Positions 27,601-37,432 are shown, counted from the first letter of the stretch. The stretch is 64,000 nucleotides of DNA from Syngnathus acus (GCF_901709675.1 NC_051104.1:2837501-2901500); one strand, 5' to 3'. A program made the numbers and translations. Notes: generated by a model from the sequence alone, not told the origin.

Positions 27601-30600
27601 ATATGTTCTTAAAATCTCAGTTTTTCTTTTTTAATTCCTCCACATATAATAGTATAGTATGAAATAGTTGAAGTAGACAACTGAGACCATGCGGTTGCAC
27701 AAGTGTACACACCCTCTTACAACTGGGAGCCACAAATAAAGTGCAGCTGTTCGAATAGGCTTTTCCTGATAATTGTTTGCTTTCAATTAGAACCCGAAAG
27801 ATTTGCTGCTGGCCAAACGTACCTCACGGCCAACAAGTTCAATCTTGGTTTCATTCCAAACGATTGATTGGAAAACAAAGGCCCTAATGACTTTAATGAC
27901 CATTCTTGCTTGACACCTCTTACAATTTTCCTATGAAGCCAGCACTTTGGCAACAATTCGTGCCATTTTCCGTCTTCCACAGAAAAAATAAATCAGGCTT
28001 TGTGAATCGTAAAATGCGAACGGACATGGCTCCACTTTGTTTCTTTGTGTTCCTTCGCACTCACTCCGTTGGCCTGAGCTAGGTCGACCTAAATAGAGGA
28101 AATTTTCTTGAAGGCTGCGCACCTCCCAAAAGAGCAAAGGTTAGCGTAAAGTGGGTCGAGCCGCAGTGCAGGCGAGCGCAAGATGAAGAAGAAGAGCTAG
28201 AGAGGTGAGATGAGACAGCGAGAGGTCAGACAATCAGGTAGGCGGCAGACGCAGAGACGGGACGCCGGCTGACCCGCTGACCTCTCACCTGGCACAGAGG
28301 ACAAAGTGACCTCGAAAACGGCCCCGTGGGCAGCTCTTCTTCTTGCCAAGGGTCTTCCGAGCTCACCGTCAAGCTCCGTGTTGGCACCCACTCTGTAATG
28401 TTTCTTGCTGCCACCTACAGGGCTGTGGTGGAACAGCCTGACCCGGGTCTTGGCGGGCTTCTGCCATCTTTTTGGTTCCAATTTATCATCAAAGCTCGTC
28501 GTCTTCCTCAGCCAACTTGTAAAAATGGCGACGACTGCGGCGAACCGCCTGCCTTCTCACCGACTTGGTCCTTTTCTTCTTGTTTTTCTCTTCACCCGAG
28601 CTGATGAAGGTGTTTCACATCAAAGCGGAAGCGGCGCACTTTCCCCCCATCTCTCCCCTCCAGCTCGCTTCCACATTGAATAAAGGACGAGCGTTGGCGC
28701 AGCAAAGCCTTCCTCTCTGATCCCCCCCCCACCCACCCCCTGGTATGTTGCTGCTGCGCCTTCCTCTCCACTCCATTGGAGACATTTTGGCAAAGTGGTG
28801 ACAAAGTTCCAAAGCTCAACGTATGGCCCACTCCGTCCGTTCTTGAAAATGCGATATTACTCTAATGAACAACGTAACATTTTATCAGTTTGTTTCCCTA
28901 AATAAGGCCTTCACTAATTACAATTGAATAATTAGAACGAATAAAGATAAGATCAAAATTGAGCAAACGCGTGGCTAAAAGCGGAAGCCTCAAGGTGATG
29001 ACGAGGATGAGCGTCAACCTAAAACAAAAATGAAAAACAATTTGAGGGTCTTGCGAGGCGCGACTCACCGGGGACGTCGATATGATACAAAGTAAATCAT
29101 TTTGAGCTGTTTTTAATTAAAAAATCACGCCGCCCTTAGGAAAACTCAGTTGATGGTCGTCCTCCCCCCCCCCCCCCCCCCCTCCCCCTTTCTAAAATAA
29201 TAATGGACATTATCAGACTTAATTAAAGATGTGGCAAGCAAATGGAAGCCTGGCTATTTGTTGTCAGATTCAAAAAAAAAAAAAAAGGAGTAGAATTATT
29301 CATATAAATGCAGAGGGTGCTACATTTGTTTTTCCCGAGGTAAACGGCGGGAACCTCATTTGCGGGGGATTGAATGAATTCCATTTCTGTAACGGAAGTC
29401 ATTTACATACGATTGACACGGGTACACGGCTAACGGCCGACCCGAGCCTCGCCACCGCTACCTTCGCAGTGTTTTATTGAGCCGAGGCCCATATCCGAGA
29501 TCGGGAAAAAAACAAAAAGCAAATCGTTCACCATGATTTTCAGCTGCTTCCGATGTGTCTGTCTGGTTGCAGTGCTTGGTGTCCTGCTCACATTTGGACA
29601 GCCAACAAGCACTTCTGACATGTTTCTCTCTCTGATGTTAGCTTCCTGTTCCTCTTCCTCCGCATCCTGTTCCTCTCATGCTGGAAACGTTTCAAGCCAG
29701 CCGATTGTCTCGTTTATGACTCCAGGTATTCTCATTTCAGGGGCCACAACCAGAGGATGGAGTTCCTGGGGGATTCTATCATGCAGCTGGTGGCCACCGA
29801 GTACCTTTTCATCCACTTCCCCGACCACCACGAGGGACACCTAACCGTAAGCCGCCCGTTTGAGTGTCTGTAGCCGCCATGTTTGATGACATCACATACT
29901 GCCAGTCACGGTCTGTTTAACGTTGAACTTTCCGTCAGATGTCGGGCGCGGGCGATTTCGCTAAAAAAACGCGTTTTGTCGCCTTTGTTGATCTGCCGAC
30001 ATCTTGTCGTTGCTCACTTCTCGACATCCCGTCAGTCTTTTTGTTGTCACTCAGGTAAGCGTTCTTCCTCACCGGCGTGCCGTGTTTACTTAACTCGTCA
30101 ATTGTGGCGGGACAGAAGCCTCCCGAGGTTCGCGCGTCTTTGTCGGCACTTTTTCCCTCGCCGAGGCTGTCGAGTGTCTGGCAGATAAAGTCGACACAAA
30201 AGCGAGCAGTCGCACCTTTTGAAAGGCGCGCGAGGCCATTTTTATGACGCAGCCTTCTTTTTACGGCGAGCATCAGCATTTCTCTTTTTGCTTGCGCGAC
30301 GTCGACTATCAGCCGCGTTGGCGTTTGAAGTGGGCTGAGAGCGGCGGGCGAGCGAGAGCTGTCGTTGGGAGATAGAAAAAGGCGTGACGTCAGCCATGTT
30401 GAAAGGCCCGATAGCCGCGGCCATCCAGATAAGCTACATCTGAAATGGATTTCAATAAAACCGCCCATTCAACTAGTGCGAGAGGGAGAGAGAATGAGCG
30501 AGCTTGACATCATCTCGCATTCTCTTTGCTCCCCCGCCACCTCCCTCCCTCCCTCACTCCTTCCCTCCCTCCCCCCTCCCTCTTGTGTACGCATCTTGCA

Positions 30601-33600
30601 GCTATATTTAACATGTTTTTTTTTTTTTTTCCTTTTGGGGGCGCGCAACACGGCAGAACACGACGCCGTCCGCTCTGCCGCGAGTCAAGCATGCAATATT
30701 TACCAGAGCCATGCAAAACATTTAATGGTGGATTACCATTTCTGTCAGTGATGAATTATTTCACGCAAAGCGTTGTTCGACTCTTCCGCTCGCGCACCTT
30801 TCCCGATTCAGGAGCCGAGCCGGTCGACACCAAGGCCAAGTTGGCAGAAAATTCGTCCGGGCTGCTTTAGAACGCCACGTTGTCCGCTGCGAGCATTTTG
30901 CAACTCCAAACTGGACCAGAGTTGCTTTCTCGTAATCGCCCGTGTGTTTTGTGGTAGCTTCTGCGCAGCTCGCTGGTCAACAACCGCACGCAGGCCAAAG
31001 TGGCGGAGGAACTGGGCATGCAAGAGTTCGCCATCACCAACGACAAAACCAAGCGGCCCGTGGCGCTCCGGACCAAGACCTTGGCCGACTTGCTGGAGTG
31101 TACGTACACGCACACAGACACACACAGTTTGCAAGCGACAACTTTTCTCCATTGTGTGTGGAAGGAAGGCTTCGATGCATTCATTACTCCATTTTTTTTT
31201 CCACTCAAAACGATTTGGCCGGCGCAATAAAGGAGATGCGGCGGGTGATTCGCGGACAAATAAGTGCCCAATTTATGCCGCTGATGAGAAGTGTTGTTTC
31301 ATTTTTTACCGCATGTGAGACTTGCGTCACGTCGACGACGCCGTTGTTAGTTGTCTTGCTTTCCTTTACAATTGCGCAAAAAGAGCAATCACGCTAATGA
31401 CGCGCTGTCTAAAAGTACTTTGTCTTTGGAGTGGGAATAAAATACAGGCGCATCAGCAAACACTTTTTCATCATGCCGTACCGAGCTTATTATAGATGTT
31501 CTCGCACGGTCCCTGCGAAAGGCGAGGAGAAAGGCCGTCATCAAGCGCCCTGCTGAGAAGCAATCTCTGGGCAAGTGCGGCCAGAGAGAAAGTCGCTATC
31601 AGCCATGCGGGAAAGGATGCAAACAAAACACCTACGAATCTCCCGCCGAGCGGGAAGGAGACCTCGCTCGGCTGGGAAAAAGCGGCGTGCACGCGGCCCC
31701 GCCTCAAATATTACCCATCCTTCTTCTAATGGCTAAATGCAGCTTCCCTTTCAAGTAGGCCGTACAATCTGACTCCGCTTTGAACTTCGATCGAAACGCT
31801 TCAACTTGCTCCGACGTTATCAACAATTGCATTCCACCCATCAAAAGCAAAGACAAGCCGTCCTTTGTGGCTCTGTTCCCCCCCCCGGTAGCGGAATCCC
31901 ACCATCTTTGGCGGGGGCGGCAGTTTCCATCTTTGGCAGCGAAAGCCCTGCAAGAAACATCTTTGCCATCTTCTCTTGCAGCTTTCATCGCAGCACTCTA
32001 CATCGACAAGGACCTGGAATTCGTGCACACCTTCATGAACGTCTGCTTCTTCCCTCGACTGAAGGTGAGCGCCTCGTGATAGCCTTCCACCGCCGGCGCC
32101 TGATCAATGAGCCGCTGAGGGCGACCAATTGGGTGAGGGGCTTCATGGCGCTGGCCTAATGGCGCGAGCATTGACGCACAGGCTCCGTGCGGCGCCCAGA
32201 TCGCTATTTTAGTCATTCTCGACGGGGATCGCAACGGTGTCGGCATTCTGCTATCGGCTTGTTAGTCGCCTTCCCCGCCATTGATTCACAAGAGTGCTTT
32301 GGTGTGCCGTGCGAGACGAGCCCCCCTTTCGTTGGACAAAGTCACATTAATAAGATATAAGCTGGACGTTGAAAATCTTCAGCTACTCACGTCGCGTTTT
32401 GTCCGGAACCCAGACGTTGGGGACCGAGCGTCACGCATGAGCACCGGCGGAGGCCGCCTCCGACTGTGACACCTCCGCCGCCGTCTGATGCGCCGACCTA
32501 ATTGCCGTCTCGGCGAGCTTCTCCAGGGAGGAGAATCCCGGACTCTGGACGAGGCCGGCTCCGCATCGCCGTCGCCTCATTTCCACTTCCGAGAGAAAAA
32601 GTTGCGCGTTTCATCCAATTTGGGCGGAAAGAGAGACGCAAGGAAGGGGCCCGCCCTCTTAATGACTTTTTCGTTTTCCCCGCACTTGCGCACGGAGCCA
32701 ACGTCGTCCGATCTGCCACGTGCCGCCCCCAGAGACCAGGAAGTGGCGAGGAGGAAAAGGGGAAACAAAGTGCGCCGAGGCAACGTCTGAGAGGTTGCGA
32801 GCGATAAAGCGAGAGGGCAGGCGGCAGAAGCACTCTTTGTGGGAAATGAAAAGCGGCAGACAGTTGCGGCCTTTTTATGACAAGGCGGCTCGGCTGGGCT
32901 GTTAATGGAAGAGCTTTTAGAAGTCCCCCCTGGAGAAGGGAAATGGATCGGGGCGGCACACCTGGGAGCTTCCCGCCCGCTTCCTCCGTATTTCTGGACG
33001 CCGATTGGCTTTTGTCTTAAGTAGTCGCCGATTTGTCCCGCTCTCGGTTGCGGGGCAGAAATGAAATAAAAGCCTTGGTTATTTCTTGCGTGTGGAAAGC
33101 GAGGCCGCCGTGATGAAGCTTTCGCCCTGCTGGCCTCGTGCCGGTGTCTTGCAGGAGTTTATTCTCAACCAGGACTGGAATGACCCCAAGTCGCAGCTGC
33201 AGCAGTGTTGCCTGACGCTCAGGACGGAGGGCAAGGAGCCCGACATTCCGCTCTACAAGTAAGACCTCAAAAAGCACACAAAAAAATCTTCAGTGAATTA
33301 TTCAACAAAACTTTTTATTTTTTTATTTTTAAACGGAGCTGTCAAACAAGTACAAAAAGGCTTTTGTATGATGAAGGTCCCCGTAGCTTTGATAAAACAA
33401 CACCCCTCCCATCCCTTGGGGGAAAAAGGTCAAGGCGTTGCTTGACAAAACCGACGCTTTCTGAGCGCTGCTGTCGGCGCCGATTTGTTGCCATGGTGAT
33501 GGACAAACGCGGTTTATGCTCGCTCCGTCAAATTGCATTTCGTCAGCTACGAGGCTCCCAAGTTCTGCTTTCAAACTCGCCTCTTGGGGTTTTAAAGCAT

Positions 33601-36600
33601 TGTGAGAGACTCAAGTTTGTTCCTTATTTGAAAAAGAGGGATTTGAAGAGGTTTCAAAGTCGGGGCTTTCGAGCTTTGATTTCGGCCTTCGTCGTGAACG
33701 CCCTTTCCAACAAGCGTTATGGCCGCAAAACGACATTCGGGACTTAAAATGTGCTTTTAAGGCAGCTTTGAAACAAATATAGAGGCTAGTTTTGTGCTGA
33801 CGCGGCATTTGAATTATTGAGCGGGTGTCATAAGCAACCAGGTTGCATTCGAAATTGATTGCCCGCACTCCTCCAATTAGTCAATTAGGCCTGAATAATT
33901 CAGGTAGCCGCGCGGTGCCTGTTTATGCAAATGTTAACATTTCAAACATCGCCTGAGTTTATTTCGTGCAGAAGAAGCAGCAGCGTAACTGACGACTCTT
34001 TCCTTTTTTCCTCCCGCCGGCGTCTTCACACCTTTTGTGTTGTGCGACAACGGAGCTCGGCTGACCGTGCCCGTTTTGGCCTTTGTGTTTTTTTTTTTCT
34101 TCAGGACGCTGCAGACGGTGGGGCCGTCGCACGCGCGCACCTACACCGTGGCCGTCTACTTCAAGGGCGAGCGCATCGGCTGCGGAAAAGGACCCAGGTC
34201 AGTCAGTGCAAGCGCCGCGACTTAGCTTGCCTTAGTTTGGAGCCCCGTTTCAAAGCCGAGAGCCGTGCTCTTGGAAAGCGGGAAGGATTGCGTAACTCCG
34301 CCTCTGAGGTTGAAGGTGAGGACCGGAGACTTACTCCCTAACCGACTTCCTCCTTCCCGCCTCCGCCGTCTCCTTCCTAATGGGCCGCAGAGTAAGCGCC
34401 GCCGTTTATTACGCCAATTAAGCCCTCGTCGGCCCCATTCTGCGGGGAGACACGTTATGCACAATGAAAATGAATCGATTCATTATTGATTTGACGTAAA
34501 TTGCGTTATGGAGAAACGGGAGCGGCGGGCAGATGGCGAGAGCAGCCGGCCCGACTTGGCTTCGTCTTTCCGCCGGGCTCCCGGAAATGCACAAAATCAG
34601 CCTTTCGAGACCTGCTGCCATTTTTCCCCAGCAAAGAAGAAGCACCTTGTTTACAATCTGCTAAACACCTTCCGTTTTCTTCTTGCAGCATCCAGCAGGC
34701 CGAAATGGGAGCTGCCATGGACGCACTTAACAAATGTGAGTTTTTTGGCACACACACACACACACCTTTGTTGAGTGCGTGTGACATTTTTAAAGTGCCG
34801 GTTTAGGCCGTCAAGTTTTTCCAATATTCCCCAAAAGTCAACGGAGTGTAAATTCTTTTGCGATAAGCCATTTTTACTTTCCACTTGCAATCGTGCAGGA
34901 AGCATTCCGATATTAATTGGAGACTTTTACTGCATGCATCTTTACGGCTAAGATTTCGGGACTGTACCACTGGACCGACTTGACCATCCGCGCTCTCGAA
35001 AAGATTTCCTGCCTAACGGAGCGCGGCAAGCACAAACATGTGATGTCACACGTTTCATCTTTGTTTGCTTGAATCATTAACACGGCGAGTCGCTAATGAG
35101 CTGCCGGTGCACGCGGCCCAAATAGAGGTCAAGGTCTGAGTGGATTTGTCTTGTTAAATGAGGCCTCAAGCCGCGTTTGATTGATGCCGTTTGCCTGCGC
35201 TCCCTTCACGCCGTGCGTTCCTTTCAGTCGGGCAACGTGGCCACGCTTAAACATGACAGCGTGATATTAGCGCTCATCACTTAGCAACACCACCGAAGTA
35301 GCAGAAGTAGCCACCCTGCTAAGAGTGTTGTTGCGCAATGTTACTGCATCGTTTGTGTGTGCTCGTGTTGTTGGAGGCGTCATTTGTCAGGAAAGCGTCT
35401 CTAATCAAGGACACAGGTTTCGCTGTCACCGGGGGAGCCGACGTCCGCCTCACCTTACACGCCGGATCGACCCAAACATGGCTGCTCGGCGTATCAGGAT
35501 TCATTTCCATGTTTTATTTAAGCCGTCTGAGTCGGACTCAAGTTTTTCGCCGGCTGACAGGATATGCCACCGCGGCCGTGTCAAAGGTAGAAGACGGGGA
35601 TGAAGAAGAGGCCGACAGCTGCGGGCTCATTAAACGGGCCTTTCTCTATTTTCGTGCGTGTGCGCGCGCTCAGCCGGTCCACCGGTGGCGCCCTCCGATC
35701 CATGTCTCGTACTTTGACGGACCGTGTTTTGACGTATGCTGCCCGCACCCGTCAGGGCGGAATTAAATGTTAACCGGGCCGACAGCAACGTGAGCGCAAA
35801 CAAACGGAGGCGGAAGGCCGGGCGGGCGGAGAGCTCCGAAGGCCCGCCGAGAGCGGCGAGCCTCAAAATAGGCGACGGCTGCGAAAACAACAAAGAGCGG
35901 ACTTGTAGGCGAAGCGACGAGCGGCACACCGCGCCAAGAGCGGCGAGCTATTCTGGCATCAGGCGAAGGCGTTGGCGCCCGATCGCGACGAGACCCTCGG
36001 GCTCTCTCCGACTTAAGATGCCGTGAAAATCACACGAGATGCTTAAGCCGCTGCGGTTCACGGCTCGCCCGCTCATTTCCCGACAATGCGGTGACGGACG
36101 CAAAAGGGGCGGCGGCGTCTCCGTGTCAGCCCCGAGGTAGGCGCGTTGGCAGCCAAGCTCCTAATCTGCAGATGAAAGCGGCTGATGTAAGGCCGGCACC
36201 GCCGAATACGGAGGATCGCTCTTTGTTTGCCCTCTGCCGTGGAAGTCAATCCCTGCGTTGTGCTTGCCGTGCTTTTGCCCTGCGTGTCTTTGGCTTGCGG
36301 CAGCGCTAGTGGAGAAAGACGGAGCTTTTCTCGTTTCTTGCCCACACGCGTTTATCGTCTCGGGAATGAAGTACGGCCATTATTTGTTTTTATCAGCTAT
36401 CAAGCTAGTGGGGGCAGCATGGTACCTCGGCGTTCTTAGGCCCAGCTTTAGAGTCTCATTTCCAGACTTGCCGTGTGGCCTATTTGTCCGTGCGGACTTA
36501 TTTCCTCGACGCTCACGTGAGTTGTCGTCGGTCGGCCAAAAAAAAAAAAAGCTCAGCCGAGTTTCACCTTCACACGTGGTCATCGATTTGGATGGAAAAT

Positions 36601-37023
36601 CGTTGGTCCTCTTCAAGAGCACGAAACGCACGCGCAGCTGGCATGACGACATCATGCGGCGAATGAAGAAGTCTTCCCTTGTTAATTAATGATGTCTGAC
36701 ACCAAACAAGCTCGTCTAATTTCACGGCGCCGTCATTAATAAGCAAAGAACAAGGTGGCGGCGCCGCCTCCAATCTTTTTGCTCACTGGACCAAAGTGAG
36801 AGCGCCGCTTAACAGCTCTTTCTGATTTTTTTTTTTCTTTTTGGCACGTTCCTCTCGGTCACCCTCGTCTCTGTTCTCTCTCGCCGCGGCAGATAACTTC
36901 CCGCAGATGGCCCATCAGAAGCGCTTCATCGAGCGCAAGTACCGGCAGGAGCTGAAGGAGATGAGACGCCAGCGCGAGCGCCAGGAGAAGGACGCCGACG
37001 AGCCCCACGCCGGCAGGAAGTGA
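518..37023 (+). CDS. drosha: drosha, 3' part (19 exons, 627 aa): nuclear RNase III of the Microprocessor
   Basis: Partial gene with its start outside the window. Drosha pairs with DGCR8 in the nucleus and cuts primary microRNA transcripts at the base of their hairpins. The nineteen exons listed separately join with matching phases into 627 codons and a stop. Domain order, from family knowledge and visible motifs: end of the central domain (about residues 1-128), RNase IIIa (129-309, signature ERLEFLGD at 219-226 and catalytic Glu298), RNase IIIb (360-486, signature RMEFLGD at 398-404, Asp472 and Glu475), dsRBD (513-587), basic C-terminal tail. Adding 747 gives human numbering, so Glu298 is human E1045 and Glu475 is E1222, the two residues whose mutation is known to block cleavage. 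All introns are GT-AG. No frameshift or internal stop is seen. The exons are very conserved against the remembered human protein, so the identification is near certain. Confidence 0.97.
643..2953. other. drosha intron, 2.3 kb
   Basis: Apart from the repeat remnant at 1385 and poly-A or CT-rich low-complexity runs, I see nothing. Open frames here lack family motifs. Confidence 0.7.
1385..1439. repeat. LINE/SINE-type 3' tail remnant, copy 1
   Basis: gaacctcagaactgcgggcc followed by agacgtgctgaccactagg resembles the end of a very common fish interspersed repeat (CR1/L2-like tail). It aligns by eye with the stretch at 41481-41547. About 55 bp survive, in a drosha intron. Confidence 0.4.
2954..3053 (+). 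CDS. drosha: drosha window exon 2 (central domain)
   Basis: Completes Gln42 and encodes residues 43-75 (YQKLWKSYVKLRHLLANSPK and on to LTQRE). The acceptor cag is at 2951-2953 and the donor GTGAGT at 3054. The split Gln codon (CA|G) proves the join to the exon ending at 642. Confidence 0.95.
3054..4920. other. drosha intron, 1.9 kb
   Basis: Holds a C10 run and a short CA run near 3710. No gene or transposon recognised. Confidence 0.7.
4921..5028 (+). CDS. drosha: drosha window exon 3 (central domain)
   Basis: A 108-nt phase 0 exon for residues 76-111, EALQKIRQKNTMRREVTVEL followed by SSQGFWKTGIRSDVCQ. The acceptor tttggcag ends at 4920 and the donor is GTAACA. The encoded block is nearly identical to human Drosha. 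Confidence 0.96.
5029..7221. other. drosha intron, 2.2 kb
   Basis: Contains a 235-codon minus-strand open frame (5587-6294) with no recognisable domain, judged to be chance. Nothing else seen. Confidence 0.7.
7222..7329 (+). CDS. drosha: drosha window exon 4 (start of RNase IIIa)
   Basis: A 108-nt phase 0 exon for residues 112-147, beginning HAMMLPVLTHHVRYHQCLMH and ending ERCLLQ. It leads into the first RNase III domain. The acceptor is a C-rich tract ending gcag at 7221; the donor is GTAAGA. Confidence 0.96.
7330..11603. other. drosha intron, 4.3 kb
   Basis: Mostly unique-looking sequence with C runs near 8170 and 9220. The block around 10030-10560 looks repeat-like in composition but I could not name it. 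Confidence 0.6.
11604..11742 (+). CDS. drosha: drosha window exon 5 (RNase IIIa)
   Basis: Encodes residues 148-193 and one base of Gly194, including LAMTHPSHHLNFGMNPDHAR and a basic stretch HHMYMRKK. The acceptor is ttgttcag and the donor GTGAGG. The following intron is only 77 nt long. Confidence 0.96.
11820..11880 (+). CDS. drosha: drosha window exon 6 (RNase IIIa)
   Basis: A 61-nt exon that finishes Gly194 and encodes 195-213, INTLINIMSRLGQDDPSPS, plus two bases of Arg214. The acceptor is tgctttcag. The donor GTAGCC matches the consensus poorly beyond GTAG, but the split Arg codon AG|G fixes it. Confidence 0.95.
12173..12272. repeat. AT-rich (TTA)n-type low-complexity block
   Basis: About 100 bp of degenerate ATT/TTA repeats in the 534-nt intron between two small drosha exons. 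It is strongly self-complementary. Confidence 0.85.
12415..12474 (+). CDS. drosha: drosha window exon 7 (RNase IIIa signature motif)
   Basis: A 60-nt exon for residues 215-233, INHNERLEFLGDAVVEFLT. It carries the RNase III signature with metal-binding Glu222 and Asp226 (human E969 and D973 by offset). A C tract and cctcag precede it; the donor is GTGAGA. Confidence 0.96.
12475..14074. other. drosha intron, 1.6 kb
   Basis: A T run near 13091-13112. No other structure recognised. Confidence 0.7.
14075..14174 (+). CDS. drosha: drosha window exon 8 (RNase IIIa)
   Basis: Finishes Ser234 and encodes residues 235-267, VHLYYLFPTLEEGGLATYRT then AIVQNQHLAMLAK. The acceptor is tttgcag and the donor GTAAGC. 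Confidence 0.96.
15087..15189 (+). CDS. drosha: drosha window exon 9 (RNase IIIa catalytic Glu)
   Basis: Encodes residues 268-301 and one base of Gly302. It includes HAMANCFEALI with catalytic Glu298 (human E1045). The position three residues before it is Asn295, where bacterial RNase III has Asp; this is normal for Drosha RNase IIIa. The acceptor is attccag and the donor GTGAGA. Confidence 0.96.
15190..20004. other. drosha intron, 4.8 kb
   Basis: The longest drosha intron here. It has C and A homopolymers (15915, 19632) and several ATTAAT-rich islands. Conserved regulatory elements are possible but cannot be judged without alignment. Confidence 0.6.
20005..20075 (+). CDS. drosha: drosha window exon 10 (end of RNase IIIa)
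   Basis: A 71-nt exon finishing Gly302 and encoding 303-325, AVYLEGGLDEARQLFGRLLF then NGQ. Human has NDP where this fish has NGQ. The acceptor gacgcag lacks a strong pyrimidine tract; the donor is GTGAGG. It follows the longest drosha intron here (4.8 kb). Confidence 0.95.
20076..23950. other. drosha intron, 3.9 kb
   Basis: Holds the CA repeat at 23116 and A-rich runs. No coding or mobile sequence recognised. Confidence 0.65.
23116..23138. repeat. (CA)n microsatellite
   Basis: A CA run with one interruption in the drosha intron at 20076-23950. Confidence 0.85.
23951..23995 (+). CDS. drosha: drosha window exon 11 (45-nt exon)
   Basis: A small phase 0 exon of 15 codons, DLQDVWLHYPAHPLQ (326-340), linking the two RNase III domains. 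The acceptor is ccttgcag and the donor GTAACC. Skipping it would keep the reading frame. Confidence 0.94.
23996..26592. other. drosha intron, left part before the MITE
   Basis: About 2.6 kb with T and A homopolymers and no recognised feature. The rest of this intron is the MITE and a 34-nt acceptor region. Confidence 0.65.
26593..27002. mobile_element. TA-flanked MITE, copy 1, in drosha intron
   Basis: A 410-bp AT-rich core is bracketed by ends ccgtattttccggactataa and the near-complement ending aaaaataggg, with TA on both sides. Inside, the motif actataaggcgcacc (either strand) recurs in pairs near both ends. The core matches the copy at 50924 in reverse complement over its length. No open frame is present. 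TA flanks suggest a Tc1/mariner-like mover, but the family is not certain. Confidence 0.8.
27037..27194 (+). CDS. drosha: drosha window exon 12 (linker and start of RNase IIIb)
   Basis: Encodes residues 341-392 (VQEPQTDRQLIESSPVLQKL to TVGFNHLT) and two bases of Leu393. The acceptor is cgcccccag and the donor GTAAGT. A transposon-like repeat ends 34 nt upstream of the exon, so the branch site is either in that short gap or in the repeat. Confidence 0.96.
27195..29740. other. drosha intron, 2.5 kb
   Basis: Apart from the Tc1-like remnant at 27690-27980, it has long C (29165-29182) and A (29272-29286) runs. A 103-codon plus-strand frame at its right end overlaps exon 13 out of frame and is a shadow. 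Confidence 0.65.
27690..27980 (-). mobile_element. Tc1-like transposon remnant
   Basis: From memory of teleost Tc1-family elements, the stretch gttgcacaagtgtacacacc and the later aagttcaatcttggtttcat resemble end and transposase parts of Tc1-like DNA transposons, the latter read on the minus strand. The minus-strand frame KPRLNLLAVRYVW is transposase-like but short. No inverted ends are clear. The call rests on recalled similarity and needs a repeat-library search. Confidence 0.45.
29741..29846 (+). CDS. drosha: drosha window exon 13 (RNase IIIb signature motif)
   Basis: Encodes residues 394-428, GHNQRMEFLGDSIMQLVATE then YLFIHFPDHHEGHLT. Glu400 and Asp404 are the metal ligands of the second RNase III domain (human E1147 and D1151 by offset). 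The acceptor is ctcatttcag and the donor GTAAGC. Confidence 0.97.
30958..31099 (+). CDS. drosha: drosha window exon 14 (RNase IIIb catalytic residues)
   Basis: Encodes residues 429-475 and one base of Ser476: LLRSSLVNNRTQAKVAEELG through KTLADLLE. Asp472 and Glu475 are catalytic (human D1219 and E1222). The acceptor is gtggtag, a TAG type, and the donor GTACGT. Confidence 0.96.
31982..32064 (+). CDS. drosha: drosha window exon 15 (end of RNase IIIb)
   Basis: Finishes Ser476 and encodes 477-503, FIAALYIDKDLEFVHTFMNV then CFFPRLK. The acceptor is tctcttgcag and the donor GTGAGC. Confidence 0.96.
33155..33258 (+). CDS. drosha: drosha window exon 16 (start of dsRBD)
   Basis: Encodes residues 504-537, EFILNQDWNDPKSQLQQCCL then TLRTEGKEPDIPLY, and two bases of Lys538. 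DPKSQLQQ is the opening helix of the double-stranded RNA-binding domain. The acceptor is gtcttgcag and the donor GTAAGA. Confidence 0.96.
34105..34197 (+). CDS. drosha: drosha window exon 17 (dsRBD)
   Basis: Encodes residues 539-568, TLQTVGPSHARTYTVAVYFK then GERIGCGKGP, the beta strands of the dsRBD. The acceptor follows a long T tract ending cttcag; the donor is GTCAGT. Confidence 0.96.
34689..34735 (+). CDS. drosha: drosha window exon 18 (dsRBD last helix)
   Basis: A 47-nt exon for residues 570-584, IQQAEMGAAMDALNK, with split codons at both ends (Ser569, Tyr585). It forms the C-terminal dsRBD helix. The acceptor is ttcttgcag and the donor GTGAGT, followed by a short CA repeat. Confidence 0.95.
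34736..36892. other. last drosha intron, 2.2 kb
   Basis: A CA repeat at its start and a GC-rich middle. No gene recognised. Confidence 0.65.
34749..34766. repeat. (CA)9 microsatellite near a drosha donor
   Basis: The CA run starts 13 nt after the exon ending at 34735. CA runs near donors can bind hnRNP L; whether that happens here is unknown. Confidence 0.85.
36893..37023 (+). CDS. drosha: drosha last coding exon with stop
   Basis: Encodes residues 586-627 and TGA at 37021-37023. It starts NFPQMAHQKRFIERKYRQEL and continues into an Arg/Glu-rich coiled tail ending DEPHAGRK. The last residues differ from human (which ends ETEDIKK), the usual variable tip. The acceptor is cgcggcag. Confidence 0.96.
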
Positions 37024-37184
37024 GGCGCCCGGGCCGTGTTTGTTTTGGCGCCCAAATCTGTGAGAAACCCAAAAAGACACGGACACTGCTTTTTCAGCCT
37101 AATGCCGTTTTTGCTCAGCAGGAGCGAGCGCAGCCACCACACCCAAACAAAATGTTTTTAAGCTTGAATGTGGACGTAAATAAA
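37024..37184 (+). promoter_or_regulatory. drosha: drosha 3' UTR with poly(A) signal
   Basis: A canonical AATAAA lies at 37179-37184, about 155 nt after the drosha stop. Cleavage would be expected roughly 10-30 nt later, giving a very short 3' UTR. The call rests on the signal alone; no transcript evidence is available. Confidence 0.6.
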
Positions 37185-37426
37185 TCGAATGATAATGAAG
37201 ATGTCTGCAAATCAAGTCAATAATTCAAGTTGACTGCTGCCGAGAGTTTAACAGGCCATCAAATGGCCGACAAGAAGTCTTCGGAAAGCTGACTCGCATC
37301 TCCGATTCCCAAAAAATGTGACCTCTTGTGACTCACCTTATTGTTTTTCCACCTATAAGTATTTCAACTAGAGCTTAAACGTCCCGATCGCTTCGACGTA
37401 AGCAGAGGAGGCAGCTTTTGAAGATA

Positions 37427-37432
37427 TTTAAT
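37427..37432 (-). promoter_or_regulatory. Candidate cdh6 poly(A) signal (ATTAAA)
   Basis: Read on the minus strand, ATTAAA occurs here and at 38161-38166. I found no AATAAA on that strand between the cdh6 stop and the drosha 3' end. Either could end cdh6. Using this one would put the two convergent poly(A) sites about 250 nt apart. Weak evidence. Confidence 0.25.

Noticed and set aside
29533-29844. Plus-strand frame with a signal-peptide-like start
   Set aside because: Its end overlaps drosha exon 13 out of frame and the remainder is Ser/Cys low complexity; no family resemblance.
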